NCBI GenBank assembly: GCA_029007575.1
Contig: JAQXIB010000176.1
Span: 1 to 10,469, forward strand
Length of the DNA stretch: 10,469 nucleotides
Origin: Clostridiales bacterium
GTDB lineage: Bacteria > Bacillota > Clostridia > Oscillospirales > Ruminococcaceae
Reading direction: 5' to 3'
Positions 1 to 5,949 of this stretch are shown piece by piece (the first letter of the stretch is position 1; each line of letters opens with the position of its first letter). The notes below the pieces were generated by a model. It searched no databases and was not told the origin of the DNA. It saw only the letters and a program-made list of their open reading frames with translations. Position numbers and translations under genes: made by a program.

Positions 1-201
1 GTTTTCAAACATGAATTTCACCAGTTCCATCAAAACGCCGTCCTTGCTGTGGAACAGGTTCTGAAAGCTGCTGGAGGAGACCTGCGCCTCCCTGAGAATC
101 TGTAGCATGGTTGTCTGATGGTATCCGTTTTCCAGAAACAGCCTGACACAAGCCTGCAAGATCCGCTTTTCCGTCTGAAGCCCGTCGCTTCGTACTGCCA
201 A
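1..201 (-). CDS. TetR/AcrR-family transcriptional regulator, N-terminal part (cut by window edge)
   Basis: Sixty-seven codons are visible and the rest lies beyond the left edge. The reading frame gives a TetR-type DNA-binding domain: a first helix around residues 10-25 (TEKRILQACVRLF), then the helix-turn-helix at about 30-52 (TTMLQILREAQVSSSSFQNLF), then HSKDGVLMELV, the usual start of helix 4. I chose a TTG start at 201 because GGGAGG sits seven bases upstream; no ATG fits the domain. Proteins of this family bind palindromic operators as dimers and are released by a small ligand, often next to an efflux pump or enzyme gene. The ligand-binding half is not in the window, so the target cannot be named. 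It has its own promoter and a perfect 16-bp palindrome just upstream, suggesting it represses itself. Family assignment is firm; start codon is likely. Confidence 0.85.
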   Translation of the reverse strand, partial: MAVRSDGLQTEKRILQACVRLFLENGYHQTTMLQILREAQVSSSSFQNLFHSKDGVLMELVKFMFEN

Positions 202-225
202 TCAATCACCTCCCTGCCACACAAT

Positions 226-241
226 TTGGTTTGCAAACCAA
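226..241. promoter_or_regulatory. TetR-type operator, perfect 16-bp palindrome
   Basis: TTGGTTTGCAAACCAA is a perfect inverted repeat. It overlaps the last base of the -10 box of the tetR-like promoter and covers the expected transcription start, 25 bases before the start codon. Palindromes of this size and position are typical of autoregulatory TetR operators. Binding by this protein is inferred. Confidence 0.75.
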
Positions 242-269
242 TTATATCAGATATGTATCCGTTTTTCAA
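241..269 (-). promoter_or_regulatory. Promoter of the TetR-family gene
   Basis: On the minus strand TTGAAA (269-264) and a perfect TATAAT (246-241) are separated by 17 bases, a textbook sigma-A arrangement. The operator palindrome overlaps the -10 box, so a bound repressor would block the polymerase. Confidence 0.8.
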
Positions 270-311
270 GATGGGGACAGTGGTTATTTCAAAAAAATTT
301 GTCAGTCAGTA

Positions 312-368
312 TCACGCGAAAGGAAGGGACAAATAACCCTTTATAGGATAATAAATGTACTTGTCCAT
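312..368 (-). CDS. Tiny ORF of 18 codons with strong Shine-Dalgarno; possible leader or gene remnant
   Basis: The ORF encodes MDKYIYYPIKGYLSLPFA followed by TGA. Its ATG is preceded by TGGAGG with an eight-base spacer, as good a ribosome-binding site as those of the full-length genes here. It ends about 70 bases before the tetR-like promoter, in the same direction. I recognise no family. A convincing promoter is not visible: the AT-rich TATTATAC just upstream is too close to the Shine-Dalgarno to serve as its -10. It may be the surviving start of a longer gene whose remainder was deleted, a small regulatory leader, or chance. Only the start signals support it. Confidence 0.3.
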   Translation of the reverse strand: MDKYIYYPIKGYLSLPFA

Positions 369-541
369 ATTAAAATCCTCCAGTATAATATATTCGCACA
401 TATGTCACAGTTTCCCAATTGCCACACTTTGTTATATCGTGTTATCAGTTTTTCTTGCCCTTTCTTTTGCCCTTATAATCTTTCGGAGCAAAGGTAAAAC
501 GGTGTGAAATCGTATAAAGGAATAAGGTGAGCAGATTGCGA
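369..541. other. AT-rich intergenic stretch, no gene found
   Basis: I looked for coding frames, RNA genes and repeats on both strands and found none I can support. A TATAAT on the plus strand at about 475-480 has no matching -35 box. Confidence 0.5.
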
Positions 542-577
542 AAAGCCCTTTTATTTTCAAGGGGGTTGGTGGGCTTT
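542..577. other. Hairpin with two mutually exclusive pairings
   Basis: AAAGCCC (542-548) can pair with GGGCTTT (571-577). Alternatively CCCTT (546-550) can pair with AAGGG (559-563), and the two pairings share bases. In minus-strand RNA the outer stem is followed by only a short run of four U, so it is at best a weak terminator. The switch-like layout may be chance. Confidence 0.3.
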
Positions 578-591
578 ATTGATATCCTATG

Positions 592-610
592 ATGAGCGAT
601 TATCGCTCAT
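592..610. other. Perfect 8-bp inverted repeat with 3-base loop
   Basis: ATGAGCGA, loop TTA, TCGCTCAT. There is no T-run on either side, so this is not a rho-independent terminator. It could be an RNA processing hairpin or a protein-binding palindrome in the region downstream of the ATPase gene. Confidence 0.45.
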
Positions 611-686
611 AAAATTATGGTTTTCAAATTTCGATTTGTTGAACTGATTATACCACACAATCGTGAAACAATCTACCACTATGTAC

Positions 687-714
687 CGGACGACAGGACT
701 AAGCCAGTCGCCCG
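687..714. other. Hairpin, 8-bp stem with one wobble pair
   Basis: CGGACGAC (687-694) and GTCGCCCG (707-714) can pair in minus-strand RNA around a 12-base loop. It lies between the ATPase tail repeat and a lone TATAAT on the minus strand (652-647), whose -35 match (TAGATT at 17 bases) is poor. Function unknown. Confidence 0.35.
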
Positions 715-720
715 ACGCTT

Positions 721-792
721 TACCTTGCGTCTCGGTTGTCCGCTCGGTCGGGTTCGTCTGTTTCGGTTTCACTGCGTTCACCGTCAACAATT
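721..792. repeat. Diverged coding-like repeat, copy 1 (downstream of the ATPase gene)
   Basis: This 72-bp stretch matches 2639-2707 in direct orientation: 56 of 69 aligned bases are identical, with one three-base gap. Ten of the thirteen substitutions fall in one codon phase, the mark of a sequence once under protein selection. Read on the minus strand it gives IVDGERSE...EPDRADNRDAR then stop, in frame with the ATPase but after two stop codons. Read on the plus strand it gives YLASRLSARSGSSVS...LRSPSTI, in a frame open from about 703. Neither reading has a convincing start. The phase argument does not decide the strand, because the wobble positions of both frames coincide. Most likely it is a fragment of a dispersed element or a decayed gene end. 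Confidence 0.6.
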
Positions 793-839
793 GGTTTTCT
801 TTCATTTCCATATCTTTGTGATTATTCAAATATGTGTTT

Positions 840-2198
840 TTAAAACGCGGCAAAAAACATATAAGGCGGTATTTTTAAAATTCCGTCCGATACTGTCAAA
901 TTCTTCGGATGAATGATATACGATTCACTTATCCTTTGTCGATAAATGCTTCTGAACTCATCAAGCGAGGTCGTTGAATAGTTCTTTGCAGATTTTACCT
1001 CTATCGGTATTATTCTGAAGTTAATCTTACTATCGTTTGAAATTATAAAGTCAATTTCTATATCATTTCTGTGCTTTTCTTCACTGTACCGTGTATAGAA
1101 GTATAGTTTTTTTCCTTTAGCTGTTATCATTTGTGCAATAGCATTTTCATATATCATACCTTGGTTTATAGAAAGCTTACCGTCCATAATCTGTTTATAC
1201 AAATTGTTCTCTGCAAGCTCATTCTCACTGAAAGCAAGGCTTACAAGCAGCCCTGTATCACCAAGATAGCTTTTCACAGCCGACTCGTTTTTATTGAGTG
1301 CCAACCCTACATTCGGGTCATTGCATTTATAACAAAGATTACAGATCATCGAATCGTCAAGCCAAAAAAGCGGTTCGTCATATTTGTCAAAAGTTGCATT
1401 TGAATCAATATCGCTCAGCACGATCTTTTTCTCATGAGTAGAAAGGTATGCCGGAATGTTTTCAAATATAGCCGATACCTTAGAATTATACCTTCTTGCG
1501 GCCTTTTTTATATCGTCGCGATAAAGGCTGAGAATGTCTCTTTTTTCCGTATCTGCAGCGGCAAAGTCGCGGTTTCCGTTTTTATACGCCAAAACTGCTT
1601 GCGGCATACCGCCCACAAGAATATACTCTTTGAAAAGTCTCAAGGCCTTATTATGCATAGATTTTTCAAGCGGCTCTCGTTTTTGGAAGCATTCTGATAT
1701 ATACTCAAGTAAAAGATTCTCACCAAGGAAAGATGAAAATTCTTGAAAATCAAGAGGATACATCCTGATCTTCCGTTCTTCTGAGGGAATCGTAATGCTT
1801 TCAACATTCTCTTTAATGGAAATTAGGGAACCGGTTTCAAGAAAGTCATAACGCCCATCAGCCACAAGATATTTGATAGCTTCTCTTGCCTTAGGAAATT
1901 TTTGAATTTCATCAAATATAATAAGGCTCTCGCGCTTATAAAGTCTTGTATTATACTCAAGAGACAGCGCTTGAAAAAACACATCCAACTCCGTCAGCTC
2001 ATCAAAAAGATCACGCACCTTCTTTGAAGCTTTATTAAAATCGATTAGGATATATGATTTGTATTCATTTTTCCCGAATTCTTCGGCTACGGTGGATTTT
2101 CCAATTCGCCTTGCACCTTCTATCATAAGGGCTTTCGTTCCGTTTGCGGCTTTTTTCCATTCGCAAAGATCCTTATATATTTTCCGCTTAATTTCCAC
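840..2198 (-). CDS. AAA-family ATPase with DUF4143 / PD-(D/E)XK-like C-terminal domain
   Basis: This 452-residue protein belongs to the large AAA_14 plus DUF4143 ATPase family, common in gut Firmicutes, Bacteroidetes and archaea and of unproven function. The Walker A loop GARRIGKST is at residues 28-36, Walker B LIIFDEIQ at 92-99 and a sensor-like LETGS at 120-124. After the helical middle part, the C-terminal domain has EIDFII (381-386) and IPIEVKSAK (397-405), matching the D...ExK pattern of restriction-endonuclease-like folds; whether it cuts DNA is unknown. Length is normal for the family. The start is GTG at 2198, ten bases after GGCGG, since an in-frame stop closes the frame 18 codons upstream. 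The gene stands alone with its own promoter, is visibly more AT-rich than the genes to its right, and is bracketed by repeats, consistent with acquisition. Confidence 0.9.
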   Translation of the reverse strand: MEIKRKIYKDLCEWKKAANGTKALMIEGARRIGKSTVAEEFGKNEYKSYILIDFNKASKKVRDLFDELTELDVFFQALSLEYNTRLYKRESLIIFDEIQKFPKAREAIKYLVADGRYDFLETGSLISIKENVESITIPSEERKIRMYPLDFQEFSSFLGENLLLEYISECFQKREPLEKSMHNKALRLFKEYILVGGMPQAVLAYKNGNRDFAAADTEKRDILSLYRDDIKKAARRYNSKVSAIFENIPAYLSTHEKKIVLSDIDSNATFDKYDEPLFWLDDSMICNLCYKCNDPNVGLALNKNESAVKSYLGDTGLLVSLAFSENELAENNLYKQIMDGKLSINQGMIYENAIAQMITAKGKKLYFYTRYSEEKHRNDIEIDFIISNDSKINFRIIPIEVKSAKNYSTTSLDEFRSIYRQRISESYIIHPKNLTVSDGILKIPPYMFFAAF

Positions 2199-2233
2199 TA
2201 ATAAATACCGCCTTTCTCCAGTACGCTGTTTGT

Positions 2234-2262
2234 ATTATAGCATAATCACCAACAATACGCAA
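2234..2262 (-). promoter_or_regulatory. Promoter of the ATPase gene
   Basis: TTGCGT (2262-2257) and a perfect TATAAT (2239-2234) lie 17 bases apart on the minus strand, about 30 bases before the GTG start. The -35 box lies inside the first 34-bp-spaced repeat unit, so a factor binding that repeat could control the gene. Confidence 0.7.
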
Positions 2263-2303
2263 GATATAAACATCAAAAATCACCAACAATACGCATGATT
2301 CAA
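2247..2303. repeat. 57-bp block with two direct repeat units at 34-bp period, copy A
   Basis: CACCAACAATACGC occurs at 2247-2260 and again at 2281-2294, exactly 34 bases apart. The whole 57-bp block aligns without gaps to 2576-2632, with 44 of 57 positions identical. The units are not palindromic. The first unit holds the -35 box of the ATPase promoter, so the block is either a regulatory region with two binding sites three helical turns apart or an element end. Confidence 0.7.
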
Positions 2304-2575
2304 ATATATTATATCCTAAAGGTAGCGATTTATTTAATGGTCTAATATATGATTATACTTTCAACCTTAACAGTTTCAAACTGTTCTTGCTATATTTCAA
2401 AAAATATGTCACTTAGGTATCTAAGCTGTATTCATTTAATATTTCCGTCGAAAACGGCAAAAAAATTAAATGATATTTCAGCAATAACGGAAAGTCAACA
2501 TTATTCGATACTCTCACTTTTTTTCCAGCCCTTATAACAACCGAAGTCTTTTCTATGATTGCAATTGAGGTATAT
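2304..2575. other. AT-rich stretch without a recognisable gene, between the two 57-bp blocks
   Basis: No supported coding frame is present. It contains a 17-bp palindrome (AACAGTTT C AAACTGTT, 2369-2385) and a short CTTAG/CTAAG inverted repeat near 2411-2425. Next to block B the homology to the ATPase promoter continues weakly past the repeat, with TATAAT decayed to TCAATT, so this may be a degenerate second copy of the ATPase upstream region. Confidence 0.4.
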
Positions 2576-2632
2576 CGCCAACAGTGCGCAAGATATAAAT
2601 GGAAAAAATACATAACAATACGCCAGATTCAA
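2576..2632. repeat. 57-bp block with 34-bp period, copy B (decayed)
   Basis: Direct copy of 2247-2303, displaced by 329 bases. Both internal units are recognisable at the same 34-base spacing (ends of the GCGC/ACGC cores at 2589 and 2623). The -35-like TTGCGC persists on the minus strand but no -10 box follows. It abuts copy 2 of the coding-like repeat. Confidence 0.65.
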
Positions 2633-2638
2633 CTACAC

Positions 2639-2707
2639 TACCTTGCGTCCTGGCTGTCTGCTCGATCAGGTTCTTCTGCTTCTTCACTACGCTCTCCGTC
2701 AACAATC
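2639..2707. repeat. Diverged coding-like repeat, copy 2 (downstream of the phosphodiesterase gene)
   Basis: Direct copy of 721-792. On the minus strand it reads IVDGERSEEAEEPDRADSQDAR then TAG, starting a few bases after the phosphodiesterase stop but in another frame; an in-frame TAG lies just upstream and no start codon exists. The plus-strand reading is YLASWLSARSGSSASSLRSPSTI. Both copies lie immediately downstream of unrelated genes. Confidence 0.6.
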
Positions 2708-2719
2708 TCATTTTCCTTC

Positions 2720-3445
2720 TTACTCTATAATATCGGTTGTGATGTAGTCTACACCGATTTTCACCATTTGTTCAGCCACCTCTAAAGAATCCACCGTCCA
2801 GACGTTTATTTTAATTCCGTTTTGATGCAGTTCGTCGGCAACTTCTTTGGTAATGCTTCCGAAAAAAGCGTCAATATCTAAATGATACCGTTTCAGACGG
2901 TCTATCATGTCATGAAGATCCGGAATTTCACCAACCAGATACTGTGCGGGCTGAGTGGGATATGTTTTTCTCAAGGTAATTAAATTTTCCAGTGAAAACG
3001 AGATGAAAACAGTGTTTTCAAGATAGTCCATACCTTTTACAATATCCACAATTTCCAGAATAACTGCTTCCGTCATATTGTTTTTCAGTTCCAGCACTGC
3101 TGTCTTTTCATATGTTTTACAAATAGAAAGATACTCTTCCAAGGTCGGCATGATCAGGTCTCCACGGTTCTTTTCACCGTTCATGTCTGTCAGCCTTAGG
3201 CTGCGCAAGGTATCAAAATCCGTTTGCTCCACAGAATATTGCTCCCCGGCAACTCGGTCGGTCGTGTCATCGTGAATAATAATATATTTTCCGTCCGCTG
3301 TCCGATGCACATCTGTTTCAATTCCGAAATAGCTGCGATTTCCGGCTGCTACAAAAGCGGCTGCGGTATTCTCACGTTCAATGCCGCTCAAGCCTCTGTG
3401 GGCGATCATTTTTGTGTTTTTCTTGTTCAATTTTAACGTATCCAT
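2720..3445 (-). CDS. Glycerophosphodiester phosphodiesterase, cytoplasmic
   Basis: This 241-residue protein has the GDPD TIM-barrel signature: MIAHRG with catalytic H16 and R17, ENTAAAF, GIETDVH (41-47) giving the metal ligands E43 and D45, the second catalytic histidine in IIHDDTTDR (H58), LELKNN (E119, K121) and late INVWTVDS. The family splits glycerophosphodiesters into sn-glycerol 3-phosphate and an alcohol. Length is that of the short bacterial forms, and no signal peptide or membrane segment is seen, so it should act in the cytoplasm on lipid breakdown products. I start at 3445 because AGGAAAGGA sits nine bases upstream; an ATG at 3478 lacks a good site. It follows the sensor kinase by 43 bases with no terminator, so it probably shares the two-component transcript. 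No terminator is evident downstream. Confidence 0.9.
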   Translation of the reverse strand: MDTLKLNKKNTKMIAHRGLSGIERENTAAAFVAAGNRSYFGIETDVHRTADGKYIIIHDDTTDRVAGEQYSVEQTDFDTLRSLRLTDMNGEKNRGDLIMPTLEEYLSICKTYEKTAVLELKNNMTEAVILEIVDIVKGMDYLENTVFISFSLENLITLRKTYPTQPAQYLVGEIPDLHDMIDRLKRYHLDIDAFFGSITKEVADELHQNGIKINVWTVDSLEVAEQMVKIGVDYITTDIIE

Positions 3446-3488
3446 GCTATTCTGTCCTTTCCTGATATCGGCAATCATAAGCCGTTTT

Positions 3489-4988
3489 TTATTTAGAAAA
3501 GTCTGTTAACATATCGCACGCATCCATATTCTCAATGCGCTTTAATTCAAACCAGAACGTACTCCCGACACCTTTCTGACTGGTTACACCACAGGTGCCG
3601 CCATGCAGCTCGACCGTGGATTTCACGATAGAAAGTCCCAACCCGGTTCCTACTACCGCACGCTTATGGGTTTTATCCACCTTATAATAACGATCCCAAA
3701 TCAGAGGCAGCTTATCCTGCTCGATTCCTTCACCGGTGTCGGTTACTGAAATGCGTACTTTATCCTCATATACCATTTGTGAAACTTCAATTTTCTTATC
3801 TTCACCGGTGTAAACGATCGCATTATTAATTAAATTATAAACAACCTGAGAAATGCGCAGCTGATCCGCTACCACATAGACGTTTTCCTGATATCGGAAG
3901 GCAATCTGATATCCGTCATGCTCTGTCAGCTTATGATATCGCTCCATTGTTTCCTGTATCGTTTCGGTCAAGGAAAAGCGTTCCAAATTTAACGTTTGCG
4001 TGCCGGATTGCAGCTTGGAAATATCCAGCATATCATTGACAAGATCGGTCAGCCGTTTTGCCTCATCAATGATAATCTGTACATTTTCCGGTGTGTTTTC
4101 GCCCGGCAAATCACGCATCACTTCACCGTAACCGGTGATCATAGTCAGGGGCGTGCGCAAATCATGAGATACGTTTGCAATTAATTCTCGCCTCAATTCT
4201 TCCGTTTTGGAAAGCTCTGTTGCGGCATAATTCAGTGTATCCCCCAGTTCGGCAATTTCCCGATAGCCATTGTTCGGAAAAGTAATATCATATTTTCCTT
4301 CCGCCAGCAGCTTTGCCGAATCATTGATCTTTTCGATCGGTCGTGCAATAAGCTTAGCAATCACCAACGACAAAATCAGTGCCAATATAATTAAAATAAC
4401 TGATATCCAGATCAATTGAATCCGCAAGGTGCGAACCGTGGCATCCACCGGAGAGATCACTGCGTTGAGCATGATCATCACTTCCTGATTGTCTCGCCGC
4501 GTCAACTTCACATAAATAATGCTTTCCATTTCTTTGCGTGATTTATCGGCATCCAAATTGGTATTATTCCAACCGAATTCATTAAAAAAACGGATATCCG
4601 GCGTAACCTTTACCCTGCGTTCCAAATATTCGCCGTTATTTTTCAATGCACTTAAATAATACATCGACAATTGTCGGGCACCCAATTTATGAATCGTGCA
4701 ATCCCGTGCCATTTCTTCACTGCTGATATCGGTTCCGTTCTGATCTACCACTCGAATACAAATATCATTGCTCTCGGCTATGTTAGAAATAATCGTTTCC
4801 AGATCGTCCCGCTCAATATTTTTCATTAAAGTTGCGGCACTGGAATGGATGCTGTTGGTTTTGATCATTTTATAAAAATCTTCCAAAAATACCGTTTGAA
4901 ACAGCCACAATAAGCAAATGATAGCAGCGGTAAAAACAGCAAAGCAAAGAAAGACCTTCCATTTTAAGCTAAGCTTGATCCGTTTCAA
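3489..4988 (-). CDS. Two-component sensor histidine kinase (HAMP-HisKA-HATPase)
   Basis: A 499-residue membrane kinase: first transmembrane helix about 12-32, an extracytoplasmic sensor part of about 155 residues, second helix about 190-213, HAMP about 213-263, and HisKA with the phospho-accepting H275 in SHDLRTPL. The ATP-binding domain has the N-box NLINNA (385-390), G1 DTGEGI (417-422), a WDRYYKVDK segment and G2 GTGLGLSIV (447-455). All catalytic motifs are intact, so it should be active. The signal sensed cannot be told from sequence. The start is TTG at 4988, about nine bases after a GGGGTGGGG stretch; no in-frame ATG lies before the first membrane helix. The gene overlaps the end of the regulator gene by 20 bases, which suggests translational coupling. 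The partner is the regulator just upstream. Confidence 0.93.
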   Translation of the reverse strand: MKRIKLSLKWKVFLCFAVFTAAIICLLWLFQTVFLEDFYKMIKTNSIHSSAATLMKNIERDDLETIISNIAESNDICIRVVDQNGTDISSEEMARDCTIHKLGARQLSMYYLSALKNNGEYLERRVKVTPDIRFFNEFGWNNTNLDADKSRKEMESIIYVKLTRRDNQEVMIMLNAVISPVDATVRTLRIQLIWISVILIILALILSLVIAKLIARPIEKINDSAKLLAEGKYDITFPNNGYREIAELGDTLNYAATELSKTEELRRELIANVSHDLRTPLTMITGYGEVMRDLPGENTPENVQIIIDEAKRLTDLVNDMLDISKLQSGTQTLNLERFSLTETIQETMERYHKLTEHDGYQIAFRYQENVYVVADQLRISQVVYNLINNAIVYTGEDKKIEVSQMVYEDKVRISVTDTGEGIEQDKLPLIWDRYYKVDKTHKRAVVGTGLGLSIVKSTVELHGGTCGVTSQKGVGSTFWFELKRIENMDACDMLTDFSK

Positions 4989-5649
4989 AGCGGTACCCCA
5001 CCCCTCTTAGTGTGACAATATACCGGCTGTAATCTCCGAGGCTTTTTCGCAGCAATTTGATATGGGTATCCAAAGTACGATCATCACCATAAAAATCATA
5101 ACCCCACACTTCGGTAATGAGCCGCTCTCTTGTTAACGCAATGCCGCGATTCTTCACCAAATAAAAAAGCAGATCGTATTCCTTCGGAGAAAGGCTGAGT
5201 CTGGTGCCGTCCACACACACCGTCCTCGCCGTGAAATCAATCGACAGCCCGCCTTGTTGAAACACTTCGTTTTCCGGCTTCATGCTGCCTTTGCTTCTTT
5301 TCATGATCGCGTCCACCCGCATCATCAGTTCCCGAGGTGAAAACGGTTTCACAACATAATCATCTATTCCCAATTCAAAACCGTGTATCCGATCATATTC
5401 TTCGCCCCGGGCGGACAACATGATAACCGGCGTATCCGAAGTCTTTCGGATTTCCCGACAAGCCGAAAAGCCATCCAGTTCCGGCATCATAATATCCATA
5501 ATAATGATATCAAATTTATGGTTTTTACATTTTTCCACCGCTTCCATCCCATTGGAGGCTTCGGTCACGGAATAGCCTTCAAAGTTTGCGTATTTTTTGA
5601 TAATATCGCGGATCTTATCTTCATCGTCTACAACCAAAATATGATACAT
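4969..5649 (-). CDS. Two-component response regulator, OmpR/PhoB family
   Basis: A 226-residue DNA-binding regulator. The receiver domain (1-115) has the acidic pair D9/D10 region in VVDDED, the phosphorylation site D52 in MDIMMP, S79 in MLSARG and K101 in VVKPFSP. The winged-helix domain (about 130-226) has LSPKEYDLL, the GYDFYGDDRTLDTHIKLLRKSLG recognition region and the closing TLRGVGYRF. The start at 5649 is chosen because AGGAGG lies seven bases upstream and the protein then begins at MYHILVVDDED, as is usual; an upstream extension of 23 codons is open but unlike the family. It is the first gene of an apparent regulator-kinase-phosphodiesterase operon. A clear promoter is not seen: TTGACA at 5745-5740 has no matching -10, and TAAGAT at 5689-5684 has no good -35. 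Confidence 0.95.
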   Translation of the reverse strand: MYHILVVDDEDKIRDIIKKYANFEGYSVTEASNGMEAVEKCKNHKFDIIIMDIMMPELDGFSACREIRKTSDTPVIMLSARGEEYDRIHGFELGIDDYVVKPFSPRELMMRVDAIMKRSKGSMKPENEVFQQGGLSIDFTARTVCVDGTRLSLSPKEYDLLFYLVKNRGIALTRERLITEVWGYDFYGDDRTLDTHIKLLRKSLGDYSRYIVTLRGVGYRFETDQA

Positions 5650-5757
5650 TGCATTTCCTCCTGATGCGTTTTTGCCTGAAATGATCTTAACACAAATATG
5701 TGATATTTTTTTGAACATTGGGAAATGTTTTACTGACTATGTCAAATACCTTTTATA

Positions 5758-5819
5758 CTAAAATCCGATTGAAAGATTCTATCAATGTCCGAGAATGAAA
5801 GCATTTCATTAGATTTTAG
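5758..5819 (+). mobile_element. MITE-like element, internally deleted copy (62 bp)
   Basis: It starts CTAAAATCCGATTGAAAG and ends GCATTTCATTAGATTTTAG, flanked by TA on both sides (5756-5757, 5820-5821). Compared with the 152-bp copies it lacks 90 bp of the interior; the outer ends are kept in the same orientation as the copy at 6461. Some substitutions suggest an older insertion. It lies upstream of the regulator operon. Confidence 0.85.
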
Positions 5820-5886
5820 TATGAAGTTGTTCGTTTTCCTCTGCATCCGGATGAGTCATTTTTCGTGTATAGCATGTCGCTTCCAT
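5809..5886 (-). CDS. Tiny ORF of 25 codons ending inside the MITE
   Basis: An ATG at 5886 follows AGGA at about ten bases. The frame includes MTHPDAEENEQLH and ends with Thr-Lys-Ile and TAA supplied by the element at 5758-5819. Joining the flanks at the TA would extend the frame as HKRYLT then stop. It sits just after the terminator of the PH-domain gene, so it would need its own promoter, which I do not see. It could be a gene remnant or chance. I recognise no family. Confidence 0.25.
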   Translation of the reverse strand: MEATCYTRKMTHPDAEENEQLHTKI

Positions 5887-5903
5887 CGTAGTATTTCCTA
5901 AAA

Positions 5904-5949
5904 GAAAAAAAGTGCAGCATACATGATCACTGTATGTCGCACCCTTTTT
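5904..5949 (-). terminator. Rho-independent terminator of the PH-domain gene
   Basis: In minus-strand RNA, GTGC and CATACA pair with TGTATG and GCAC (5912-5942) around a seven-base loop, with one wobble and one mismatch, followed by seven U (5911-5905). A run of six T on the plus-strand side means it could work in both directions. The stem begins six bases after the stop codon. Confidence 0.85.

Noticed and set aside
587..916. Overlapping ORFs on both strands between the ATPase gene and the left region (88 and 99 codons)
   Set aside because: Neither has a good ribosome-binding site or recognisable domain. They cross the repeat copy at 721-792 in frames different from the one supported by the substitution pattern.
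2413..2613. 66-codon minus-strand ORF in the gap between the repeat blocks
   Set aside because: It starts inside the repeat block, lacks a Shine-Dalgarno sequence and shows no domain or resemblance to the ATPase.
2247..2632. Short regularly spaced repeats as a CRISPR array
   Set aside because: Only two units per block, about 20 bases each with a 14-base gap, and the gaps are similar between blocks. There are no cas genes.
3996..5664. Plus-strand ORFs of 60-95 codons opposite the kinase and regulator genes
   Set aside because: They are antisense shadows of well-supported genes with intact catalytic motifs.
5717..5745. Promoter of the response-regulator operon based on a perfect TTGACA
   Set aside because: No acceptable -10 hexamer lies at 16-19 bases; the sequence there is CCCAAT. 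The real promoter is not clear.
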